A DNA stretch of 64,000 bases from Siphonodentalium dalli (taxonomy: Eukaryota; Mollusca; Scaphopoda; Gadilida; Siphonodentaliidae), in assembly GCA_032622095.1 (NCBI GenBank), contig CP136064.1:264719863-264783862 (forward strand), read 5' to 3'. The notes beneath the pieces were generated by a model. That model did no database searches, was not told the DNA's origin, and worked only from the letters and a program-made list of their open reading frames with translations. A program made the translations under genes and the position numbers. Within the stretch, counting starts at the first letter, position 1, and each line of letters begins with the position of its first letter. This document shows positions 55,412 to 64,000 of this stretch, one piece after another.

Positions 55412-58400
55412 CTAGTCATGACAAATCGATTAATTCAAAATGCTTCAAACCTGAAAAACCGAAATACAAAGATGTCATGAAGACAAGGTGGGAAATCACA
55501 TGCTTTCGAGGTTGGTTGAGTACCACGCATTCAAAATGTACGAATGCACAAAAACATATATGAGGAACTGACACAAAACATAGCATGTTGACTGTTACGA
55601 GCATATGCTTGTTTATTTTTAAAACAAGTTGATACCTTATTTGTTCGGAAATACTCAGTAGTGTTCTATATTCTGACCAAAGTTGCCAGGCGGACGTTCA
55701 TGGTATACACAAGTCCAGGAGACAACTTTGATGTTAGAACAAACAACTGAGTTTGGACACAAATGAGGTATCAGCTTGTTTGAAAAATAGTATAGCATAT
55801 GCTCGTAGCTGTAATATATCATTATCCTAGTTTATTATCTTTATCCTCATTTCTGGTCATGTTGCGATCACACAGCATATTTTTCAATTGTCAACCTCAC
55901 GTTTTTTTTTATATAACATTTCCCAGGTTCCCTAAATTTGTGATACACTTACCCAGGTTGGGGAGAATTGTGATACCCAGCTTAATAGCAACCTCATATT
56001 AAATTCATTGATTAAATTTGCAACGCCAACACTTTATATACTAATAGTTATAAATGTACGGTCAACGAGGACGATTAATCAGCAAATCTGAACAGTATTT
56101 TTCCCTCAGTCATATTAATTCCCATTCATATTCATATATGTCTACGTACCAGCTACCGCCGTCTGGAGTCCTGCATTATAATCACATGTCACTTCATTGC
56201 GAATATAATCTGTTCTTATATCCTCAAATCCATCTGTTTTATTCGGACCACCGCTCATGGCTCCATAAAGTATGTAGGTATTATCCTCAGATCCGAGGAA
56301 ATTAGACCAACCACAGGGATCAGGAGAGGGAGGGCAGGCACTGCAAACAGAGAAATATTTGCTAATTCATTAACCCTTTTGTGGTAGAATGACATTTATT
56401 TCTGGAACATTGTAAATCAAATAATAAATATCAAAATGTTTTTTTTTTAATTTTTTTGGCGACCAACAAAATAATGTTAAATTACTTGAGTGCAATGACG
56501 TTCACCTCAACCATGAAAACAGAACTATAAAATAAAATATCATCACACATGACAAAACAAGCCTTGTATGTGCATAAAAAAACCTTGTAAGTCTGTTTTG
56601 TTTTAACTCGATGATTCTACGACATATGGCATGCAATAAACACAGAATGACACATTTGTTAAAAGGTTTGTTGATATGGCACTTGTGCCATCGATCGATG
56701 ACAGATAGAAATTGAGGCTATGCCTCTCGTTCTATCCTTTCATGCTGGCACTCATGTTGTATGGACAAACCCATTAACACACTCGTGTCATATCGACAAA
56801 CTCATTAACACACTCGTGTTGTTCTGTGTATTTGTGTCAATTTATATGGATGGCGGGTGGGTGGAACAACATTTGTCTTTTACGGTAGTTCTATGGTAAC
56901 ATGTTACAGTGTGTATAAATACGTGGTGAAATTGTGCCCTAAAAGGAAACATTTCACAGATATTATGCAGATGGATATTATCCTGTTCTAATTTTATGAA
57001 ATGTCACTTTTGTTCACAATTTAAAGAGACAACTCGCAAAAATTAAAGATGGTCTATCTCTTCCTGAAAAAAAGTTTTATATAGTTTCTGTGATATAAGA
57101 TATAATAAATATGCATCAAAGACACCTGTCCGGCAACGCTTCTATCATTTAATATTGATTTTATTTTATTTTTTTCTGGTATACAGGTAAATATACTAGG
57201 GACCAGAGGGCAACTTTGGAGATATCTTCTCCCTAAATTGTGCCACTTCTTCCAATTTTTGTGTAAGGGAGAAGTGACTTCTCTCTCATATACTAGAAGG
57301 CTGATGTTGGTGTGCAAGTTGAACTTCACACATGACTACTCCCTGACAACAGTCCATTTCTCCCTGATGATCAAACAGGGAGAAGTGACATCTCTCAATT
57401 TTAAACTTCTAGGCTGATCCTTGTGATATACATACCACCATTTGGGGCAGTTTTACGGGGCTATTTTTAGAACAGAAACTTCAGGCGAATTGTTAAAGTT
57501 CTTTTTGTTACTTCAGATTAAACAAATCGCTCAAATACTAGAAATTTAGACACAGTCTCCCTTTATAATGTAAGGGAAGTTATGTTTGCAAAAAGATGAT
57601 GTTAGTTTACTTTACCTCGCTGAATGGTGTTGATTGACTGGGGGATTGAATCCGAACCCAGCAACGAAGCTCCGCCCAGTGTCTCCTAATGCATAGTGTA
57701 CCTGACTTTTGGCCCATGCTACGTTTTCTGTTTTGTCCAATCCCAAATCAGCTGCCAGTAATGCGATAAATGCTGCGTTCACTGAAGAGACAATTAGCCA
57801 GGTTCAGCAACACATATGTGTAACTTGTAACATGTTTAACTATGGTGTTGCTATGGATATGTACTTGACAGGAAAAGTATTGTGATTTTACGGCATCAAT
57901 TAAAGCTCACGTTTTAGATACCGGCAGAATGTGTAAAAAATAATCCGGTGGTAGAGAAAAATGACATGTCCACAGTGCGACTGACCACATGCTTAATTGG
58001 CTTCAATCAAAACATAATCTTACCACATGGACATATAGAATACACCCATAATAGCCGAGAATCCCAAATTTTCACCACGAGTGAGAGAGCCTTTTGGCGA
58101 GCGGTTAATACCACGAGTGGTGAAAATTTGGTACTATCGGCTACTATGCGTGTATTTTATTTATACCATAATTATTATTTTAGTAATTTTGTTTGCGAAT
58201 TGAACTACCCCGCTGTTTACTTTCAATGTGTATCCTAACTCAGAGACACAAACACGTCGCTATAAAGAATGTGTGTCGCGCGTAGTGATGCTTACATTAA
58301 CGTCATCCTGTTTCTGAGTGATCAGTCACTTGGAATTATCATTCATATGTTTCCTAGTTAATATAGCACTAGCAAGCTACATTTGATTGAAATTCAGGCA

Positions 58401-61400
58401 ATTTTCCTCATATCTAATTGATATCATGACAAATTCCAATTTTAAATGAATGTGACATAGGAACTATTTTGCTAACTAGATGTAGTTCTACTATGGGTAT
58501 GCACGTTTAACACATGGAATTACGTTTGAACATTTACACCCACAGTAGAAATTTATACCCACAGTAGGGTGTAAAGATGCAGTTTACAACATGGGTGTTA
58601 TACACACAATAGAACAGGCAATTATGGTATAAATATCTTATTCTCATATATTCTCCTACTGCCTGAATATATAGCATTGGCTTTTCTTTATGAGGCCCCC
58701 ACCCCCCCTTTTCGTACGCTGTATTCCATGCCCTGTTATGAGGTACGCCGTATTCCGGCCCCTCTGTTAGGAGGTATTCGGTATTATCTTATCTGATCTT
58801 AACTGGTACTCCGTATTCCATATGGCTGTTAACTGGTATTCCGTATTCCACCCTCTGTGTTAAGTGGTATTCCGTATTCCAGGGGGGTGGGGGCCTCCTT
58901 TATAGAAGATCTTATCAGAAGATTGAATTGTTTAAATGGCACAAACGAAATTATATCAGATTTATCGACAAATATAAGAAACAGAACACATATTTTCAGT
59001 GTTATATATATTACGAATTTGTTTGGAAATCTTCTGCTTTGGTAAGTTTTGAGATACCTCTTGTCAAATCATGTTCAAATAATTTGGGGTTGAACGAGCC
59101 ATTTCCGTTTAATGATGAGAAAAAATCAGAAGGTTTCTCACTTTTAACAACCAGGGAGATACTAAATACTAACTTGCATATCTTAGACTCCCCCACTTGA
59201 GATGGAATACCAGGCCTTTTGGAGTGTAATCTTTCAACGTCTTCCATCGGTCCAGGAACTGAGTGAGCTTGTCCGAGTATCGTGTATCTCCAGTCAAATA
59301 GTACATCAGTACCTTAAATAGTTCAAGTAAAACACCATTGCATTAAATAGTATGTCACTCATTCATACATTAAATAGTTCAAGTAATACAGTGGTATCTT
59401 AAATTGTTCAAGTAATATATAGTATACCGTTAAAAATGGATTATCTCTTTTAAATAACAAATTTTAGATAGTTTCCTGGGCATGAAATAATACGTATGAG
59501 TTGGAAATCGACCCCCCCCCCGGAAATGATTCTATCAGTTAATATTGATTTTATTTCGATATTATTTTATTCAATTAAACACTTCTTTGTTCTATTAATA
59601 GAACTTTTAGATAGAGGCCTCCAGCGTGGTGCTCCGAACGAATGCGTGCCGCAAAATGTCTCTGATTGATTGTATCTATTGTAATATTAAGTGCGAATCA
59701 AGTATAGATAACATCTAGAGTGTACCATATGCCATTACACTTAAGTGTAATGCTTAAGTGTATTATGCTTAATCATAATGCCATTTAATTGGTTTTCATA
59801 GCCTTTCAACCTTACATATAATGGTATCATCTAAGGTAAATAAGTTACTAGCATTAGTAATTGGCTGCATCCATTTCCGCTTCAGGGGAGTTTTGAGATA
59901 TGGAATTTGAATTCTGTAATAGCATAATAGCATTACATTTAGCGTAATAGCATTACATTTAGCATAATAGCATTAGGCTTAAGCGTAGTTGGTTATTAAA
60001 TGTGATTTTGGCCTCCCATACATACTGTTAATGACAATCACACAATTGAGTCATTGGAAATCATTATAGTTTTAGTAAAGTATAAAAAAAACTCTAACTA
60101 TGGTTTGGCGAGGGACAGTTAGCTGAAGGGCCTCTCGATTGGGTTGCCCTAAACCTATGTATAACATAGCCGTTTATTGATGGATTCTGATTTTGGTATG
60201 TGAGTTTATTGTCATGTGCGACATCTTCACAAGGAAAATCAGCCAGCCCCAACATAGGTCGATAATTGTTGAACTTATTATCGGAGCATTTCCCACCAAA
60301 GAATATGAATCCTTCTGCACATGTACATGTATATTATCTTTTTATATGTATGTTGTCTGCACTTATTATCTGAACATCCCTCTATATCAATAATAGAACA
60401 TTCTAATGAATACTTTTATAACTGTTTGGGAGAATTCATTTAGTATAGAACGGGTTAATAGAGCTCTTTAAAATCACTTCATGAAAAACGCTCCTTATTT
60501 TTTCATTTAGTCAAATATCGATTTTGTCGGAAATAAAATCTTGTGTGTCAAAACTTGTTAGTTACTTCAAAACATGGGGTTACACTGGTTTCAAATGGTG
60601 GTTCTGGTTCACATAAATGTGACTATTTGGTAATTGACACAACTGAAACATCCACTTAATTTTCAAATTATTTACATGCAATTTCAGATAAGCCAAATTA
60701 TTGGTATAAATTTAATGCATTGATTGACCTATCTTGATCTTATGGAATGTGACAATGCATATACAATTACATGAACTAGGTTTTATTTGAGACACAAAAG
60801 CAATATGTCACTTTAACCATTTATATACTTAAAGATGCATTCTCCGAATAAACACTCCTAAATTTCTATATTTTTGGTTTCGGGGATAAAAAATATTTGA
60901 TTTGAGTCTCGGAACCCACCCATCAAAGCTCAGAGTGATCAGATATCGATTTTTAAAGTTTGTTATTTCTCGAGATGTGCAATTATTTGTGGCCCAGAAA
61001 CACGTCATCAAACAGACGGTCTCAGGCAAAATTGCAGATGAAGATGGATAACTCTAAAATCAAGTGGTAAATCGGCCAATTTAGGTGATATTCAAGTGAT
61101 AATATAGCTATATTTTGTTGAACATAATGTTGACAAATAACAAGTTTTTGGAAATTTGATACCATAGTTGACAGTGCAGGTTAGCATTATTTTGTTGCAA
61201 TTAATCGATTCTGATAAACCAAAGCGTATTTTGAAGAAACATTTTTGTTGTTGTATCTTGATGATATGGGGACCATCTGATCAGATTGAGTGCCTTTAAT
61301 GGATTCTCCCGTGCCACTCACTTATAAAAGTCTATATTGGAATGGTCTATTATTAATTTGGAGGGATGTTCAAGTAATATAACCAGACGACAGACGGGAG

Positions 61401-64000
61401 AAAATATAACAGAAGTGCAGAAGAATACATATTCATTAGTTGGAAATGTTCAGATAATAAGTTCAACAAATGGTTGTTTGTTGTTTCCCACTCAGGGACC
61501 AGCCTAGGGTCAAAATATAGGGAGAAGTGACTTCTCCCTCTTGGAAAAATAAGGAGAAGTGAGGGCTTACCAGGGAGAAGTGGAGCGTTAGTGTGACTAT
61601 TTGTCGCTAGTAACTATTCATTAGAACTGATTGTTTTAGCTGTTATTATTGTCCACAATAGATTTTCTACATGTGTGAGGATAAACTGGAAGTGTTAAGC
61701 TGAGCAGTAGATCATCCAGTCACCAATTCTTCAGGGAGATTAAAAATTTAACCTTTTTTTTTTAGGGAGACATCCACTTCTCCCTGACGTCATTTCAGGG
61801 AGACTTGCGGCCACACAGGGCGACTATTTCGCCCACGTCGCCCCCTAGGCTGGTCCCTGTTCACACTAATGAATATGTATTTTGGTACAGATATGGTTAA
61901 AATTACAGAACAATCACTAAATTTCAGATTATCTACTGGAGTCCACTTTCGATGTTTTTTTTCTGTCAGGTGACACTCACATATATGTACATGATAACTA
62001 AGAATATACATACACATGATAACTAAGAATATACATACAATAGCGCCTATTCCCTTGTCATCCCAGGACAATTCTGCATGCCATATTAAAAGACAATTCT
62101 CAGCATCCGTTTTGTAAGTGGTGCTGTTAGTTGCATAGTACAACCAAGCAGCTGCCCAGGCAAGTTCATCATAGTATCCATTGTAGGACCTGAGAGTGGT
62201 TCACGGAAATTACTGTTACATCCAGGTGGGAGTGGAAAAAAATTTGCAGGCACGTATGCTGATTTTTTACTTTCGACCCAACAATGGGACCCACCCACCC
62301 CAGCGTCCAAATTTTTTTCCGTTTTCGGCAGTTTTTTCTGACCATTTTTTGACACCCACCCCCATTTTAACACTAAAACAGATATTTGCGGGGGAAATTC
62401 ACTGTAAACAGCAGTATATGAATTACTGTGCATACTATTAGTCATGGATGTTAACATTGACATGTAAAAGGGAACAAGTCATTTTGGGGTCATTCGGTCA
62501 AAAAAAACATGGCTGCCAGCAGCCATCTTGGATTTCAAAATTCAATCCATTAGCATGGGCTACAGGCTATACTGTTTGTCTGATCATCATGGAATTTGTC
62601 ATTTATGTTAATATTGACATATAGATGTATTTTAAGCCAAACTCATTGCAAAAACAGTCAAAAAGACTTGTAGGAAAAATATTTTTGAGTTGCGGAAAAA
62701 ATTGTTTGTTGGTCCTATCGACCACCCACCCAGCCCCGTGTTACATCCCGATAACAATTAGACCTAGTTTCCCATGCCTCTAACACCTTGGGATAGTATA
62801 GGTCAGTTAATGAAAACGCACACAGCTGTGTTTTTTTTTCAGAAGCGAAAAATTAAATTATGATAACAATATCATGAGATTTTTTCAAAGAATATTCAAA
62901 TTATCATCCGGACAACAAAATTATCAGCAAAATTAAGTTGAAAAGTGGCATAATATTGTCAGAAATGGTCTGACAGGAACCAAGTTTGAATTTGATTGTG
63001 ATCTTCTCATATAAAGGCCATATTCATAATGATAATACAATGATATCAAATACTATTAAGGTTATCATCCAGACAACAAACATTTCGGACGGCTGGATAA
63101 ACGGATGGACGCTGCTCATTTCCATAGTCTCCCAAATCTTTTGGGGGGGGGGGGGGCAAGGGAATAAACGACCTTTAACCCTTTCATGATGGGAGCTGCG
63201 ATGATGCAGCAATAAAGATCCTGTCCCAGTGCATTCTCTTATATATGCGAAAATCCCACATTGAGCCTCACATATATAAGAGAATGCACTGGCTTACATG
63301 GTGAAGGTAAATAATTTTTAGGCCAATGTATTCTCGTATATATATGTGAGGCTCCAAATTTTCAAAATTTTAAGAAGCTCCAGTCATGGAATAGTTAATT
63401 TTTATATGCATCATTATCAGGAAATGCACTTCATATCAAAGATGGTGGTTGGAAAAACACGAATGTGACGTCATCAAACACAAAATCTGCAAGGTAAAAC
63501 TGCCTCTGTTAAAACTTTTTCATACACGTAGCCAAATCATCAGAACCCTTGCACCAACACTATAGCATTAAGACAGGGCCATAAATTTTAGCATTGGTTT
63601 AATGTGGCAATGTCATTTGTTGTCCTGCAAGTACACTAGAAGATGTTGCGATATTGAACTTACATGTATGATTCACCAACATCTTGAGACTCGGAATACA
63701 CTCCGCGGGAAGTATTGGCGAAGTTATACAGCTGTATGGCATGTCCAAGAAGTACTTCACTGTAAGTAGCATCTGAAATAAAGATAAGATTGGGTGACAT
63801 CATAATGTGTGAATGATTAGAGTAACTATTCAAAATGAAAGACATACAACTTTGAGGTCAATGCCCATAACAGAATAGCCAGGCCAATACCGGAAATTTC
63901 TGGTAACCTCGATTAGATAATGCTTTATTATTAAAGTGCGGCTCAACCAACCTATGCTTTGTTGCCTACCTGTCGTGGCAAACCACACAAAAAGATTCCA
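54330..64000 (-). CDS. GH9 endo-beta-1,4-glucanase with mucin-like stalk and C-terminal transmembrane anchor (5' part off window)
   Basis: Glycoside hydrolase family 9, an inverting cellulase. Seven minus-strand exons join with consistent phases. In order they give [55 protein letters not shown], the [18 protein letters not shown] block with NPPVNQHH, and the LYGAMSGGP...[14 protein letters not shown] block. The general-acid Glu of the NEV motif is present (56193-56195). The DAGD nucleophile/base region lies off the right edge. After the catalytic domain, the last exon adds about 300 residues of Ser/Thr-rich repeats, a transmembrane helix and a 30-residue tail. Expected topology is an extracellular or lumenal enzyme tethered by its C-terminus. 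The gene converges on DIS3L2. Confidence 0.93.
55412..56149. other. GH9 intron, nothing recognised
   Basis: A region around 55620-55790 contains AAAACAAGTTGATACCTTATTTG and, inverted, AATGAGGTATCAGCTTGTTT with flanking GACCAAAGTTG/CAACTTTG, suggesting a foldback element of about 190 bp. No gene. Confidence 0.45.
56150..56340 (-). CDS. GH9 exon: catalytic Glu block
   Basis: Acceptor tttgcag, donor gtacgt; phase 2 to 1. It reads [20 protein letters not shown], then [20 protein letters not shown], then [20 protein letters not shown], then AVAG. It includes the second GH9 active-site motif with the general-acid Glu. Confidence 0.97.
56341..57196. other. GH9 intron, no gene recognised
   Basis: AT-rich. 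The motif around CTTCCTGAAAAAAAGTTTTATATAG and TGCATCAAAGACACCT (57058-57130) resembles 37330-37415, hinting at another dispersed repeat. Confidence 0.35.
57197..57423. mobile_element. hAT-type MITE, CAGGGACCAG family, diverged
   Basis: TAGGGACCAGAGGGCAACTT left, CTTCTAGGCTGATCCTTG right; flanks AAATATAC and TGATATAC (6 of 8). The AGGGAGAAGTGAC motifs are in both orientations. Confidence 0.65.
57616..57781 (-). CDS. GH9 exon: [15 protein letters not shown] segment
   Basis: Acceptor cttcag, donor gtaaag; phase 1 to 2. It reads [20 protein letters not shown], then [20 protein letters not shown], then [14 protein letters not shown]. This is the GH9 substrate-binding block. The HH pair is kept, but the Arg that usually follows (PHHR) is Ser here. 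Confidence 0.97.
57782..59173. other. GH9 intron with two foldback structures
   Basis: 58060-58140 carries GCCGAGAATCCCAAATTTTCACCACG and its inverted partner CGTGGTGAAAATTTGGTACTATCGGC in parts. 58691-58897 is bounded by GAGGCCCCCACCCCCC and GGGGGGTGGGGGCCTC with repeated CGTATTCC motifs between. Neither encodes a recognisable protein. Confidence 0.5.
59174..59312 (-). CDS. GH9 exon: LTGDTRYS and WGSLRYA segment
   Basis: Acceptor tttaag, donor gttagt; phase 0 to 1. It reads [20 protein letters not shown] and then [26 protein letters not shown] in parts. It corresponds to the GH9 stretch Y-T-GL-F---WGSLRYA. Confidence 0.95.
60255..60458. repeat. Family C MITE, right two-thirds
   Basis: GTTGAACTTATTATCGGAGC, ATTTCCCACCAAAGAATATG, GGGAGAATTCATTTAGTATA and GAACGGGTTAA. 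Confidence 0.7.
61296..61484. repeat. Family C MITE fragment, inverted, cut by a hAT MITE
   Basis: GGATTCTCCCGTGCCACTCA, TGGAATGGTCTATTATTAAT and GAAATGTTCAGATAATAAGT, reading opposite to the other copies. It is interrupted at 61493 by the CAGGGACCAG element. Confidence 0.7.
61493..61859. mobile_element. hAT-type MITE, CAGGGACCAGCC family, 367 bp, inverted
   Basis: CAGGGACCAGCCTAGGGTCA left, CGCCCCCTAGGCTGGTCCCTG right, flanked by TTCCCACT and TTCACACT (7 of 8). Nearly identical to 18339-18732 in reverse complement. Confidence 0.92.
62039..62189 (-). CDS. GH9 exon: [13 protein letters not shown] segment
   Basis: Acceptor ctctcag, donor gtatgt; phase 2 to 0. It reads [20 protein letters not shown] and then [30 protein letters not shown] in two parts. 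YxDELxWAAAWLYxAT and SWDDK are GH9 signatures. Confidence 0.95.
62190..63174. other. GH9 intron, no gene recognised
   Basis: AT-rich intron sequence with TCGACCCA/CACCCACCCC-rich stretches at 62273-62370 and 62715-62740, and a G run at 63142-63156. No exon or terminal repeat was identified. Confidence 0.35.
63175..63398. mobile_element. TTAA-bounded MITE, family B
   Basis: TTAACCCTTTCATGATGGGA left; CTCCAGTCATGGAATAGTTAA right. The first hairpin is intact; the right one has decayed. Confidence 0.75.
63664..63772 (-). CDS. GH9 exon: [19 protein letters not shown] segment
   Basis: Acceptor atttcag, donor gtaagt; phase 1 to 2. It reads [20 protein letters not shown] and then [15 protein letters not shown]. 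It matches the GH9 consensus TYS-LL-HA-QLY-FA---RG-YS-S. Confidence 0.92.
63970..64000 (-). CDS. GH9 exon at window edge (partial, tentative)
   Basis: Before a gtaggc donor, the phase required by the next exon gives [10 protein letters not shown] and then D. TTD joined to ATYSE fits the usual F-x-x-x-D-x-TYS context, but the residues before it do not look like the usual AAALAAAS run, so this exon is tentative. Confidence 0.4.

Noticed and set aside
55416-55604. 62-residue minus-strand frame just upstream of the GH9 last exon, with a better-looking ttttcag acceptor
   Set aside because: Using that acceptor in the required phase meets a stop before the Ser/Thr-rich frame, so it cannot be part of the GH9 message.

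Overview
The window looks like an intron-rich metazoan nuclear genome. It is AT-rich, has short exons bounded by GT/AG, and is packed with non-autonomous DNA transposons. It carries a DIS3L2-type exoribonuclease gene and an animal GH9 endoglucanase gene. GH9 genes occur in molluscs, annelids, echinoderms and arthropods but not in vertebrates, so a marine invertebrate, possibly a bivalve or other lophotrochozoan, is the most likely source. The species is an inference; nothing in the sequence fixes it.

Two genes converge. (1) DIS3L2, plus strand: eighteen exons between 4124 and 43246 join without a phase error into 808 codons covering the cold-shock domains, the full RNB nuclease domain and the S1 domain. 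The 5' exons lie upstream of the window, and I could not find the terminal exon carrying the stop codon. (2) A GH9 endo-beta-1,4-glucanase, minus strand: the C-terminal half of the catalytic domain is split over exons between 64000 and 56150. It is followed in phase by one long last exon (55411-54330) that encodes a Ser/Thr-rich repeat stalk, one transmembrane segment and a short cytoplasmic tail. The part carrying the DAGD catalytic motif lies beyond the right edge. The mucin-like stalk plus C-terminal membrane anchor on a cellulase is the most unusual protein architecture here.

Nearly everything else is repeat. 0.8-3.8 kb is a large inverted-repeat element built of G/C-tract units. At least three families of TTAA-bounded, CCCTTT-ended elements (piggyBac-like MITEs) recur throughout and share internal hairpins; four of them end 14-48 nt upstream of DIS3L2 splice acceptors. 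A hAT-type set (8-bp duplications, ends CAGGGACCAG or similar) includes copies with perfect or near-perfect target duplications at 10.2-11.6, 18.3-18.7, 31-31.8, 44.1-45.1, 51.1-52.1 and 61.5-61.9 kb. Two pogo/Tigger-like elements with TA duplications sit at 21.1-23.3 and 41.0-42.3 kb; the first has a relic transposase ORF. A TA-flanked palindromic MITE, a CCAAGCCTGAG-ended MITE, a 5S-rRNA-derived repeat (39.8 kb) and four tandem arrays (28.0-29.0, 29.2-29.4, 40.2-40.6, 47.1-47.5 kb) complete the picture.

No prokaryote-like operon, CRISPR array or tRNA was seen. Most short open reading frames in the window are translations of repeats.
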